DNA from: an uncultured Mycoplasmatota bacterium
GTDB lineage: Bacteria; Bacillota_I; Bacilli_A; RF39; UBA660
Length of the DNA stretch: 37,796 nt
Reading direction: 5' to 3'
Assembly: GCA_900547995.1 (NCBI GenBank)
Contig: URIY01000012.1
Location: 1 to 37,796, forward strand
Made by a program: the position numbers and the translations under genes. Position 1 is the first letter of the stretch. Each line of letters begins with the position of its first letter. The notes beneath the pieces are model-generated. The model was given only the letters and a program-made list of their open reading frames with translations, did no database searches and was not told the origin of the DNA. Below, piece after piece: positions 9,146 through 17,062 of this stretch.

Positions 9146-10311
9146 AAACCTTTTGCTCCTTTTACTCCTGTAAAGTTGCTTAAAATATTAGTATCAAATG
9201 AACGAATTTTTTTAGCTTTTTCTTTATAATTTTTAATAGCCATGGTAATTAATTCATCTAAAAGTTCACTATACTTTTTACCAACAGGTTCCCATAAATA
9301 GAAAGCAAGTGATCCAGGAATAGTATTTGGCTCATTTACATAAACCTTATTTGTGTCTTTATCAATTAAATAGTCAATACGACATACACCACTAAAATTA
9401 AAACATTTAAATAATTCGCGAGATAAATCTTTTATTTCATTTGCTTTGCTTTCATCAATTCTGGCAGGAATTATACGACTAGCAGATACCATACCTTTAC
9501 TTTTAGCACCCTTGCCATTTCCAATATACTTATCATTATAGGTAAGGAAATCATCTTTAGATCCAACTTCCTCTAAGGCGGATATTTCTTGATATGAATA
9601 ATTACCAATAACACTACAATTAATTTCTGTCATATTTGTAACAACTTTTTCAACAACTATTTTTTGATCATACTTAATTGCATCAACAATAGCTTTTGAC
9701 AAATCTTTTTCCTCTTTTACAACTGTAATACCTACACTGCTTCCAAGCGTCGCTGGTTTTACAATAACAGGATATCCTAATTTACCTATAGCCTTAACAA
9801 TTTCTGATTCCTCATTTAAAAATTCTGTATCAAAGAACCAAGTATATGGAACAACTGGGAAGCCACAAGATTCCATAACCTGTTTCATAATTACTTTATC
9901 TTGGCCAAGACTAGATCCCATAACGCCACTTCCTACATAAGGTACACCTACTGTCTCAAGATATCCTTGAAGTGTTCCATCTTCAACACCATTACCATGT
10001 ACAATTGGGAAAACGATATCAATATCTGTTACTAGTCTTTTTAAACCCTTACATGATTGTAAATAAAAGATTCCATCTTTATTTACCAAATTAACTTTCT
10101 TGGCGTATCTTTTTAAACTATTAAAATCCTTATAAACTTCAATATCAGTAAGCATTTGACCACTATACCAAGTTCTATCCTTACTTATATAGATAGGAAT
10201 AACGTCATACTTTTCCCTATCCATAGACTCCATTGCTTGAACTGCAGATATAATACTTACCTCATGTTCAACTGTAGGTCCACCATATATAACTCCAACT
10301 TTAATTTTCAT
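9127..10311 (-). CDS. ddl: D-alanine--D-alanine ligase
   Basis: ATP-grasp ligase making D-Ala-D-Ala for peptidoglycan; 394 residues, slightly long because of a basic C-terminal tail (GVKGAKGLKGLKK). Motifs: GGPTVEHEVSIISA near residue 10, VHGNGVEDGTLQGYLE near 108, PATLGSSVGI near 186. The omega-loop YNDKY keeps the Tyr expected of D-Ala rather than D-Lac ligases. The final substrate loop reads NEPNTIPGSLAFYLW instead of the common NTMPGFTxxS form, which suggests a separate subfamily. It is the last gene of the hydrolase-murF-ddl operon, with an AGGAG site before the ATG. It acts in the cytosol directly before MurF. Confidence 0.92.
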   Translation of the reverse strand: MKIKVGVIYGGPTVEHEVSIISAVQAMESMDREKYDVIPIYISKDRTWYSGQMLTDIEVYKDFNSLKRYAKKVNLVNKDGIFYLQSCKGLKRLVTDIDIVFPIVHGNGVEDGTLQGYLETVGVPYVGSGVMGSSLGQDKVIMKQVMESCGFPVVPYTWFFDTEFLNEESEIVKAIGKLGYPVIVKPATLGSSVGITVVKEEKDLSKAIVDAIKYDQKIVVEKVVTNMTEINCSVIGNYSYQEISALEEVGSKDDFLTYNDKYIGNGKGAKSKGMVSASRIIPARIDESKANEIKDLSRELFKCFNFSGVCRIDYLIDKDTNKVYVNEPNTIPGSLAFYLWEPVGKKYSELLDELITMAIKNYKEKAKKIRSFDTNILSNFTGVKGAKGLKGLKK

Positions 10312-10323
10312 CTTTTATCACTC

Positions 10324-11916
10324 CTATTTTTCATTAAATATATCTGGTAAATCATTTTCTAATAAAACGTAAGTTTCACCATCACTTAATTGTTGCATTA
10401 ATGGAAAAGCTTTCTTTACATCATTTAATATATGTATTTTCTTTTTATCATAGTTTTTATTCATTAAACCTTCATATATTGGTTTTGTCTGTTCCTCACC
10501 AATAAGAATTACTTCATCACAAGAAGCTGCTATATATTCACCAAATTTCATATTAAGTTCATGTTGCATATCAGCAAGTTCAATCATACCAGGTGTTACA
10601 ATTATTTTCTTACCTGGCATCATTTTTAAAACATCAAGTGCCATTTTTGAACCAACTGGATTTGAATTATATGCATCATCTATTATATTAATATTACCAT
10701 ATTTTTTAAGTTCTAAACGGTGTTCAACACTATTTACACGTTTTACTCCCATAATAAGCATATCTTTAGAAATACCAAGTTCATTACCAAGAGCAATTCC
10801 TGCTAAAATATTATATATATTAGCTTGTCCCAATAATCTTGTTTCAAAATGATATATATTATTATCTCCATTAAAAATACAATCAAAAGTTGTACCTTTA
10901 TTTGTAAGTTTTATATTAGTTGCTCTTACATCAACATCACTATTATCAATACCAATAAAAACAATTTTACAATTATTTTTTAATTTGTAATTTACTTGGA
11001 ACTCATCATCTCCATTTAATATTCCAATTCCATTACTTGGAAGAGATTCAATAAGTTCAAATTTACCCTTTTGAATATTTTCTTGGCTACCGAAACTATC
11101 TAGATGAGCAGTTCCTATTTTAGTTAATATTCCATATGTTGGCTTAACGAAATCACATAATTTTTTTATTTCTCCTTGTCTAAAAGCTCCCATTTCGGCT
11201 ATAAAATAATCATTAAATTTATCTAAATAATTATTTATGGAAATCATAAGACCATAAGTTGTATTAAAGTTCTTAGGTGTTGCAAACGCATTAAATTTAA
11301 CATTAAGAATATCATTTAAAATATTTTTACTACTTGTTTTTCCATAACTACCAGTAATACCTATTACTTTTAAATTACTAAGTCCAGATAACTTCTTTTT
11401 TGCTTTATTTAAATAATAATAATAGACAAATTTTTCAATAGGTTTATTAATTATATTAACAATATAAACAATAAAATATTGTATATAAACCATTAATCCT
11501 AAAATAAGATAATAAAGCCATAAATATTTTTCATTAAATAGTAAATACATAATTATAAGGACTACTAGATAAATGATAGATAATGTATAAGTTAATCTTC
11601 TTACTCTTTTAGTAAAAACAAGTGGTTTCTTAACTTGCTCTTTTTTTATATTTTTAGAGTATATATAAGCAATAATTAAATATATACATGCAAATAAAAT
11701 GCAACTTATTTTATTATCTATAAACATAAAAATAGCAAACAATACAAAACATATATCAAAATTTACAAATACTTTTGATTTATTATCAAAAATCCATTTT
11801 ATATATCTATTTCCATCATTATACCAATTTTGTTGTAGTACATGAAAACTTTTTTTGGTTTTCATAACTATGTAAATAATTAGTGGTAATAATGATAATA
11901 AAAAATAATTACTCAT
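10324..11916 (-). CDS. murF: MurF-type Mur ligase with a membrane-anchored N-terminus
   Basis: 530 residues. About 1-160 are hydrophobic (segments near 2-20, 50-90, 108-127 and 130-155) and replace the usual MurF N-terminal domain. The Mur ligase core follows: P-loop GITGSYGKTSS (186-196), AEMGAFRQGEI, GTAHLDSFGS, KGKFEL (the lysine normally carbamylated), ILNGDD, then the MurF-like DDAYNSNP and GMIELADMQHE. The reaction inferred is addition of D-Ala-D-Ala to UDP-MurNAc-tripeptide, supported by the adjacent ddl. It overlaps the upstream hydrolase by 8 bp. MurE/MurF-like lipid-side ligases (MurT type) are less likely, as I see no Cys-rich zinc insertion. Confidence 0.82.
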   Translation of the reverse strand: MSNYFLLSLLPLIIYIVMKTKKSFHVLQQNWYNDGNRYIKWIFDNKSKVFVNFDICFVLFAIFMFIDNKISCILFACIYLIIAYIYSKNIKKEQVKKPLVFTKRVRRLTYTLSIIYLVVLIIMYLLFNEKYLWLYYLILGLMVYIQYFIVYIVNIINKPIEKFVYYYYLNKAKKKLSGLSNLKVIGITGSYGKTSSKNILNDILNVKFNAFATPKNFNTTYGLMISINNYLDKFNDYFIAEMGAFRQGEIKKLCDFVKPTYGILTKIGTAHLDSFGSQENIQKGKFELIESLPSNGIGILNGDDEFQVNYKLKNNCKIVFIGIDNSDVDVRATNIKLTNKGTTFDCIFNGDNNIYHFETRLLGQANIYNILAGIALGNELGISKDMLIMGVKRVNSVEHRLELKKYGNINIIDDAYNSNPVGSKMALDVLKMMPGKKIIVTPGMIELADMQHELNMKFGEYIAASCDEVILIGEEQTKPIYEGLMNKNYDKKKIHILNDVKKAFPLMQQLSDGETYVLLENDLPDIFNEK

Positions 11917-12646
11917 GTGTACCTCCTATAAAGTTCTGTAAAATACTAATAGTTTGATTAATTCTTTCAAGATAGGCATAATGTGTGCAACCTTCATATA
12001 CAATAACCGCTGAATCCGGAATTAATTTTTCAAGTTCATATGCCCTTTCAAGTGGCACAGCCTCATCTAAATCACCCCATATAATAATAGTAGGACAAGT
12101 TATTTTAGAAACTTCTTTTTCAATATCTAAATTAACTGTTCCAACAAGAATTTCTCTCATTGTTGGTGATGCATTACGATAATCAGTTGATCCAATATGT
12201 TTTTTAGCAAACCCTTCTAATTTGTTTAATCCAGGAACTTTTTTTAATGTTTTTAAAATTTTTACTTTTAAAGACATCTTTTTTACTTCCTTTTTAAATG
12301 GGCTTCCAAATAAAACTAATTTTTTTACATCATACATACTTGCATATAATAAACTTATCTTACCGCCAAAGGAATGACCTATTAAAATAGGATTTGTTAC
12401 TTTTAATTTATCAAGTAATTTCTTTAACATTTGCACATAGTCATAAACACTCCATGCATATGTTGGTTCATCACTTAAACCATATCCTGGTAAATCAATT
12501 ATGATAACATTACAAAAACTACTTATATTATCCCCTATTGGTTTCATCATTTGTATATTTTGACCCCAACCATGAAGTAAAACAACAGTTTCCCCATTTT
12601 TTTTACCATAATTTATATAATTAATATTTATACCATCTATTAGCAT
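11909..12646 (-). CDS. Alpha/beta hydrolase
   Basis: 245 residues, alpha/beta-hydrolase fold: VVLLHGWGQN gives the oxyanion HGW motif, GHSFGGK the nucleophile elbow (Ser92), WGDLDEAVP the acid, and GCTHYAYLE the catalytic His. No signal peptide, so cytosolic. It heads a three-gene operon with murF and ddl, overlapping murF by 8 bp. Substrate unknown; a carboxylesterase or lipase-like role in envelope metabolism is possible. The ribosome site is GGTGATAAG before ATG. Confidence 0.85.
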   Translation of the reverse strand: MLIDGININYINYGKKNGETVVLLHGWGQNIQMMKPIGDNISSFCNVIIIDLPGYGLSDEPTYAWSVYDYVQMLKKLLDKLKVTNPILIGHSFGGKISLLYASMYDVKKLVLFGSPFKKEVKKMSLKVKILKTLKKVPGLNKLEGFAKKHIGSTDYRNASPTMREILVGTVNLDIEKEVSKITCPTIIIWGDLDEAVPLERAYELEKLIPDSAVIVYEGCTHYAYLERINQTISILQNFIGGTHE

Positions 12647-12661
12647 CTTATCACCATAAAT

Positions 12662-12690
12662 ATTATAGCATTTTATAATAAGTATGTAAA
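12662..12690 (-). promoter_or_regulatory. Promoter of the hydrolase-murF-ddl operon
   Basis: TTTACA (12690-12685), a 17-bp spacer, TATAAT (12667-12662) on the minus strand, 16 nt from the start at 12646. Confidence 0.7.
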
Positions 12691-12712
12691 TTAAACCATT
12701 TGATTTTATAAC

Positions 12713-12746
12713 AAAAAAATGGAAACAAATATGTTACCATTTTTTT
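12713..12746 (-). terminator. Terminator after the putative lipoprotein gene
   Basis: AAAAAAATGG-A-AAC (12713-12726) pairs with GTT-A-CCATTTTTTT (12733-12746) with one mismatch and a 6-nt loop. It is T-rich on both sides, so it can work in either direction. Confidence 0.8.
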
Positions 12747-12751
12747 AAATA

Positions 12752-13807
12752 TTATTTAGTTAAAACTTTTGAAGGTTCATTAGTATTTTCTTTTGAAATT
12801 GTACATCCTTCAAATAATCTTATAATATCACTTCTATCATTAATTACTTCACTAAGAGCATTTCCTACAGTCCATGTTGCTGCACCTTTTTCAACACTTA
12901 AGTCCTTAATAGCTTCGGTTGCAAAACTTAATGTATATATAGAACCTACTGACAATTGAGATCTATCTGATGTATAAATACTTTTACTATAATCGTAATT
13001 TGAAACTGGTAATTCTACACCTGCTGCAAAATAAGCATATGTATCTACGAAATTACTTGATAATTTATTACTATCTACTGTATTCATTTCATTTAATACA
13101 GTATTCATTGTTTCAAATGTTTTTTCAGCCTTTTTATCATTTACAAATAGCATTGATAAATCTATTAAATTTGCCTTTTTATTTCTTACCTTGTAAAGTG
13201 TATCCCCTTGATAAAAAGATAAGAAATTCCATGAATTTTCACAAATTGAGTAAATATTATCATTAATAATACCATTTTCTATCAAACGTTCTGTTTCTTC
13301 GGCAGTAAAACATTCTATATTTGAAAGATATACTGTTGAATATAAATCTTTTGCTTCAAACTCATTGTAAGTATAATTTTCAGTAGTTAATACGCCTACT
13401 TTATTAACATACTCAGCATATGATTTACTTAACTTAACTAAATCCTCAGCAGTCATATATACAACAGCTGGAACTATTTCATCTGATTCTTCTTTAACAT
13501 CTTCACTATCAATTGTTACCTCGATTGTTTCAACTTCATTTGCATCAATAGTAACATTAGAATTACTTTCATTGTTGCTACTTGTAGTTGTTGTGGTAGA
13601 TGGTTTTACATTATTAGAATTATTTTTATCTAAATTTGTATCATCAGTTACAATAGATGAATTATTAACATTTTGATTATTATTGTTACAAGATACTAGT
13701 GCAATAGTACCACCAATTAATGTTGCTGCACTACCAAATATAAACAACTTCTTTTTATTTACTGTTTTAATATTACTTATTACTTTTTTCATATCGATTT
13801 TCTTCAT
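12752..13807 (-). CDS. Putative lipoprotein, function unknown
   Basis: 351 residues. A basic N-terminus (MKKIDMKK...VNKKK), a hydrophobic stretch at about 21-39, and ALVSC with Cys40 as a lipobox, followed by an Asn/Ser/Thr-rich linker (about 41-85) as expected for a surface lipoprotein. An acidic segment follows, then a mostly helical domain I do not recognise. The start is supported by AAAGGGGG 7 nt upstream and a TTGACA-17-TAGTAT promoter. Monocistronic, with its own terminator. The n-region is longer than usual, so a simple membrane anchor is an alternative. Confidence 0.65.
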   Translation of the reverse strand: MKKIDMKKVISNIKTVNKKKLFIFGSAATLIGGTIALVSCNNNNQNVNNSSIVTDDTNLDKNNSNNVKPSTTTTTSSNNESNSNVTIDANEVETIEVTIDSEDVKEESDEIVPAVVYMTAEDLVKLSKSYAEYVNKVGVLTTENYTYNEFEAKDLYSTVYLSNIECFTAEETERLIENGIINDNIYSICENSWNFLSFYQGDTLYKVRNKKANLIDLSMLFVNDKKAEKTFETMNTVLNEMNTVDSNKLSSNFVDTYAYFAAGVELPVSNYDYSKSIYTSDRSQLSVGSIYTLSFATEAIKDLSVEKGAATWTVGNALSEVINDRSDIIRLFEGCTISKENTNEPSKVLTK

Positions 13808-13838
13808 ATTAATTCCCCCTTTTTAAGAATTGATTTAT

Positions 13839-13867
13839 ATACTATCACTTACTTTATATTTTGTCAA
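13839..13867 (-). promoter_or_regulatory. Promoter of the putative lipoprotein gene
   Basis: TTGACA (13867-13862), a 17-bp spacer, TAGTAT (13844-13839) on the minus strand. Between this promoter and the tRNA promoter (about 13868-13957) I see only AT-rich sequence. Confidence 0.75.
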
Positions 13868-13957
13868 CTATTTTTTTGATTTTTTTTATTTTTTTCATTT
13901 ATAGTTATATTTATAATAAAATTATATTGTTTTTAATAGATTTTTATTATAAAAATA

Positions 13958-13986
13958 TTGCAAATTATAAAATAATATGTTATTAT
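13958..13986 (+). promoter_or_regulatory. Putative promoter of the tRNA pair
   Basis: TTGCAA (13958-13963), a 17-bp spacer, TATTAT (13981-13986), 12 nt before the first tRNA. Confidence 0.5.
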
Positions 13987-13998
13987 TATTTAGCAAGT

Positions 13999-14075
13999 GG
14001 ACCTTTAGCTCAGTTGGTTAGAGCATCCGGCTCATAACCGGGCGGTCGTAGGTTCGAGTCCTACAAGGTCCACCA
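13999..14075 (+). tRNA. tRNA with CAU anticodon, probably tRNA-Ile2 (lysidine-modified)
   Basis: A 77-nt cloverleaf. Acceptor GGACCTT pairs with AAGGTCC, the anticodon loop is CTCATAA with CAT at 14033-14035, the T-arm is GTAGG/TTCGAGT/CCTAC, and CCA is encoded. A paired G1-C72 excludes the initiator. Overall sequence resembles my memory of Bacillus tRNA-Ile2, in which TilS converts the wobble C to lysidine so AUA is read as Ile. Elongator tRNA-Met is the alternative. Confidence 0.9.
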
Positions 14076-14078
14076 CTT

Positions 14079-14163
14079 GCGAGTATGGCGAAATTGGCAG
14101 ACGCGCTAGACTTAGGATCTAGTGCCTTACGGCGTGGGGGTTCAAGTCCCTTTACTCGCACCA
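14079..14163 (+). tRNA. tRNA-Leu (UAG)
   Basis: An 85-nt class II tRNA. Acceptor GCGAGTA pairs with TACTCGC, the anticodon stem is CTAGA/TCTAG with loop CTTAGGA (TAG at 14113-14115), a long variable arm follows, and CCA is encoded. It starts 3 nt after the previous tRNA, so both are one transcript. Confidence 0.95.
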
Positions 14164-14175
14164 ATATTGATAGAT

Positions 14176-14205
14176 AAACCTGGATATTATTCCAGGTTTT
14201 ATTTT
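14176..14205 (+). terminator. Terminator after the tRNA pair
   Basis: AAACCTGGA (14176-14184), 6-nt loop, TCCAGGTTT (14191-14199), then a T-rich run. It lies between the tRNAs and the ribosome site of the next gene, so it may attenuate rather than fully stop transcription into that gene. Confidence 0.85.
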
Positions 14206-14216
14206 AGGAGATAAAT

Positions 14217-14981
14217 ATGAACAGTAATTTATTAATACACATTCCTCACTCATCAACCAAATTACCATACTTTTTTTGGAAAAATACCGTAATTTCTAAA
14301 AAAGAGATACAAAAAGAAAATATCTTTATATCTGATTACCTAGTTCATAAATTTATACCTAAGAAAAATTATAAAGTTTTAACTTTTAGGTATTCTAGAT
14401 TATTCTGTGATGTCGAGAGATTTAAAGATAACAATAAAGAGAAAATGTCCAATTATGGTATGGGTGCTATATATACACACGATTCTAATAAAAATAACTT
14501 TATTAAATATAATTCTAATTACAGAAATTATGTGTTAAAAAATTACTATAATAAACATCATAATAAACTTAATAATATGGTTACTAATATTTTAAGACAT
14601 CATAAATACTGCTATATTATAGATCTACATAGTTTTTCTGATTCACTAGTCAAAAAATTATTTAACTATGATAATTGTCCTGATATATGTATAGGTACCG
14701 AAGATGGTTTTTCAGATGAAAATCCTGTTAATTTTACAATAAATTATTTCACTAATAATGGTTATACTGTAAAATTAAATTATCCATACCAAGGAAGTAT
14801 CATTCCAAATAAGTATCTAAAACAAAATAATTGTAGGATTAAAACAATGATGATTGAAATAAATAAAAGAATTTATTTAAAAAATGATTCTAAACTTGAT
14901 ATAAAAAAATATAGAAAATTAAAAAAATGTATGCTTAATTTTTATAATATATTAAACATACAAGTGCAAAATAAGGATTAA
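14217..14981 (+). CDS. N-formylglutamate amidohydrolase-like protein
   Basis: 254 residues with the PF05013 pattern: LIHIPHSSTKLP at the N-terminus (metal-binding His/Ser region), CDVERFKD and MSNYGMGAIYTHD near 65-90, IIDLHSFSD around 140, GTEDGFSDEN around 160, and a C-terminal MIEINKRIYL. Family members hydrolyse N-formylglutamate to glutamate and formate, or related N-acyl amino acids. No hut genes are nearby, so histidine catabolism is not supported. One of two protein-coding genes on the plus strand with homologues in the body of the window; TAGGAG 6 nt before ATG. It probably depends on read-through from the tRNA promoter, as I find no clear separate promoter. Confidence 0.75.
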   Translation: MNSNLLIHIPHSSTKLPYFFWKNTVISKKEIQKENIFISDYLVHKFIPKKNYKVLTFRYSRLFCDVERFKDNNKEKMSNYGMGAIYTHDSNKNNFIKYNSNYRNYVLKNYYNKHHNKLNNMVTNILRHHKYCYIIDLHSFSDSLVKKLFNYDNCPDICIGTEDGFSDENPVNFTINYFTNNGYTVKLNYPYQGSIIPNKYLKQNNCRIKTMMIEINKRIYLKNDSKLDIKKYRKLKKCMLNFYNILNIQVQNKD

Positions 14982-15005
14982 TAATACACATTATTAATCC
15001 TTATT
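14970..15005. terminator. Bidirectional terminator shared by convergent genes
   Basis: A 16-bp perfect stem (14970-14985 with 14990-15005, ACAC loop) contains the stop codons of both convergent genes (14979-14981 and 14994-14996). Confidence 0.85.
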
Positions 15006-15416
15006 TATTAAGTTAAGTAAATTTATCTTAAACAAATCTTTATCTGAATGTTGCTTTGATACCATAACACCCTTGTATGTTTCAAGTTCTGACTGATGAC
15101 CTTCCGATAATATTTCATATGGTTCTAGGGTATCTAACATTACCAACTTTTCTGAAGCATAAACATGATATATTAATTTTATATCACCATGAACTTTAGA
15201 AAACATAACATCAGTAGGTAATTTTAATTCATAAGTTACAGAGTCTTTTTCTTTATTGGTAGCAACCACTTCTCCTAAAAACTTACCATCTTTTAGTGAA
15301 GGATAATAATCAAAATATAGTTTCTTAAAAGCAAGTGTATTATACTTTTTTAATGAACGCTCTAACTTTTTAAATTCATTTTCATTGATATATTCAAATA
15401 AATACATATCTTTCAT
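14994..15416 (-). CDS. Hypothetical protein
   Basis: 140 residues, soluble and mixed in charge, beginning MKDMYLFEYINENEFKKLE. I do not recognise a family. The central part alternates in a beta-like way (FLGEVVATNKEKDSVTYEL, then a segment ending IKLIYHVYASEKLVMLDTL), and there are no Cys pairs, signal or membrane segments. Supported as a real gene by AGGAGG-like site before ATG, a TTGACT-17-TATTAT promoter and a shared terminator at the 3' end. Confidence 0.7.
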   Translation of the reverse strand: MKDMYLFEYINENEFKKLERSLKKYNTLAFKKLYFDYYPSLKDGKFLGEVVATNKEKDSVTYELKLPTDVMFSKVHGDIKLIYHVYASEKLVMLDTLEPYEILSEGHQSELETYKGVMVSKQHSDKDLFKINLLNLINKD

Positions 15417-15437
15417 ATTATCCTCCTATCCTAATTT

Positions 15438-15466
15438 ATAATATCACATATAGTTTCTAAAGTCAA
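15438..15466 (-). promoter_or_regulatory. Promoter of the 140-residue hypothetical gene
   Basis: TTGACT (15466-15461), a 17-bp spacer, TATTAT (15443-15438) on the minus strand. It lies right next to the preceding terminator. Confidence 0.65.
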
Positions 15467-15469
15467 ACG

Positions 15470-15498
15470 TATAAAAAGTGCTTTTCGCACTTTTTATA
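15470..15498 (-). terminator. Terminator after the tandem-repeat surface protein gene
   Basis: TATAAAAAGTGC (15470-15481) pairs perfectly with GCACTTTTTATA (15487-15498) around a TTTTC loop. It overlaps the stop codon at 15494. Confidence 0.85.
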
Positions 15499-16981
15499 TT
15501 TTTCTAGAATTACCAGTAAGTGTATATCTTTGAGATATTAGTGATTGATCATTTTGACTAGTACTCCATTTAGTATCAGTTGTACCAGAAATAAATTCAC
15601 GAGTCTTACTTCTATAATAAGTTACTTTTGTAACTACTGGTACTGTTACTTCTTCTTTTTCCTCTTTTGTTCCAATTTGAACTTTTATTGTACTATATAC
15701 TGGTACTGTTTTATATTTTGTTACATTTACAGTTTCCTTATATGCCTCTTGTTTTACACCAGTTTGTACTTGTTTTGTTTCATATACCGGTACTGTTCTA
15801 TATTTTGTTACTTCTTCTGTAGTTGTATATGCTTCTTGTTTTGTTCCTGTTTGTACTTTAGTTGTTTTATACACTGGTACTGTTCTATATTTTGTTACTT
15901 CTTCTGTAGTTTCATAAGGAACTTGTTTTGTACCGTATACTGGCTTTAATATTGTTTTGCAAGAATTTGTACAATCCCAACTATACTCATTTTTTATAAC
16001 ATAAGATTCTGTTTTATATTTTGTTACCGTTACTGTTTCAGTATACTTTTCTTGTTTTGTTCCTGTTTGTACTTTTTTAGTTTCATATACTGGTACTGTT
16101 CTATATTTTGTTACATTAACTTTTTCAGTATACGCTTCTTGTTTTGTTCCTGTTTGTATTTGTTTTGTTTCATATACTGGTACTGTTCTATATTTTGTTA
16201 CTTCTTCTGTATCTGTATATGCTTCTTGCTTTGTTCCTGTTTGTACTGTTTTTGTTCCATATACTGGTACTGTTGTTGTCTTAATTTCAGTCTTATATGT
16301 AGTTTCATTTTCTGTTTTTGTTTCAACTACACGGTAATCTGTAGATGTAATAACATTCTTTGTCCAATCAGACCAATTAGACCAATCTCCCCATTTACCA
16401 TCTGTTACCTTTATATATTCATATTCATACTTATCATTAACAACTGGTTTTGGTGTTGGAGTTGGTGTTGGTGTAGGATTAACTACTGGAGTTTCTTCCT
16501 TCTTCTCACAAATTCCACCATCACAATAATTATAGCATCCTAAGTGAACTAATATATAATCTTCTTGTTCTGAACATTTTAAATTTACCTTTAAAATGTA
16601 TTCGTCACTCATTTTAGTAATAGATACATATGATTCTAATAAATCACATTGTTTACCTTTACTATCAGAAAATGATAAAACTAAATTATTCTTTAACATG
16701 TCAGATAAAGTCATTTTCTTTTCATCACCAATTTTTTCTGGTAATCTTGGTGTAGTATAATAACTAATAGCTGCTTCTTTCATTGTTTGAACATTATTAT
16801 TAAATATTTGATCATACAATGGTTGTAAATTTGGATTTTCAATATTTAAATTTTTTAATGCATTCTTTACATCCTTTTTCATTGGAAATAACCACATTAA
16901 TAAAAATATAAATATTGCTACAAATAATACTTGAATTAAAATATCTTTTATTGAGAATTTATCTCGTCTTTCTTCGTACAT
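15494..16981 (-). CDS. Membrane-anchored surface protein with 29-residue tandem repeats
   Basis: 495 residues from ATG at 16981, chosen for the AAAGGGGGAAGAAAT ribosome site; a 20-residue upstream extension has none. Order: short charged cytosolic head (MYEERRDKFS), one membrane segment (about 13-30), an extracellular domain with paired Cys, a Pro-Thr linker (PTPTPTPTPKP, about 165-180), four Trp spaced by three residues in KWGDWSNWSDW, then seven Thr/Val/Lys/Tyr-rich repeats of the type VPVYETKQVQTGTKQEAY. A segment with WDCTNSCK interrupts the array after the third unit. The C-terminus YYRSKTREF...KWS is Trp/Arg-rich. Adhesin or stalk is inferred; no LPXTG. Monocistronic. Confidence 0.7.
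   Translation of the reverse strand: MYEERRDKFSIKDILIQVLFVAIFIFLLMWLFPMKKDVKNALKNLNIENPNLQPLYDQIFNNNVQTMKEAAISYYTTPRLPEKIGDEKKMTLSDMLKNNLVLSFSDSKGKQCDLLESYVSITKMSDEYILKVNLKCSEQEDYILVHLGCYNYCDGGICEKKEETPVVNPTPTPTPTPKPVVNDKYEYEYIKVTDGKWGDWSNWSDWTKNVITSTDYRVVETKTENETTYKTEIKTTTVPVYGTKTVQTGTKQEAYTDTEEVTKYRTVPVYETKQIQTGTKQEAYTEKVNVTKYRTVPVYETKKVQTGTKQEKYTETVTVTKYKTESYVIKNEYSWDCTNSCKTILKPVYGTKQVPYETTEEVTKYRTVPVYKTTKVQTGTKQEAYTTTEEVTKYRTVPVYETKQVQTGVKQEAYKETVNVTKYKTVPVYSTIKVQIGTKEEKEEVTVPVVTKVTYYRSKTREFISGTTDTKWSTSQNDQSLISQRYTLTGNSRKI
15620..16270 (-). repeat. Coding tandem repeats, unit about 87 bp
   Basis: About seven units encoding VPVYxTKxVQTGTKQEAYTxTVxVTKYRT-like sequence; the full units are 29 codons, one is shortened to about 21 and one is preceded by a roughly 22-codon insertion. 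The units are similar enough in DNA (ACTGGTACTGTTCTATATTT recurs) to allow recombination-driven copy-number change. Confidence 0.8.
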
Positions 16982-17009
16982 ATTTCTTCCCCCTTTGAAT
17001 TTATGACAT

Positions 17010-17050
17010 ATATTATCACAACACTTTTTACTTGTCAACACTTTTTGACA
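17010..17050 (-). promoter_or_regulatory. Promoter and flanking inverted repeat for the surface-repeat protein gene
   Basis: TTGACA (17038-17033), 17-bp spacer, TAATAT (17015-17010) on the minus strand. The -35 is one arm of an inverted repeat, TGTCAA (17033-17038), 6 nt, TTGACA (17045-17050), which could be an operator. Confidence 0.65.
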
Positions 17051-17062
17051 TTTTTTTTAATT

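Noticed and set aside
9127..10311. VanA-type D-Ala-D-Lac ligase
   Set aside because: The omega-loop Tyr is kept and no vanH/vanX-like genes are adjacent.
13999..14075. CAU tRNA as the initiator tRNA-fMet
   Set aside because: Initiators have an unpaired first base pair and three G-C pairs in the anticodon stem; here G1-C72 pairs and the anticodon stem is T-C-C-G-G / C-C-G-G-G.
15620..16270. Regularly spaced repeats considered as a CRISPR array
   Set aside because: The whole repeat period is coding in one open frame, units are contiguous without unique spacers, and no cas gene is present.
15545..16543. Cys/Phe-rich plus-strand frames opposite the repeat protein
   Set aside because: They mirror the Thr/Val/Lys repeats on the coding strand and lack ribosome sites.
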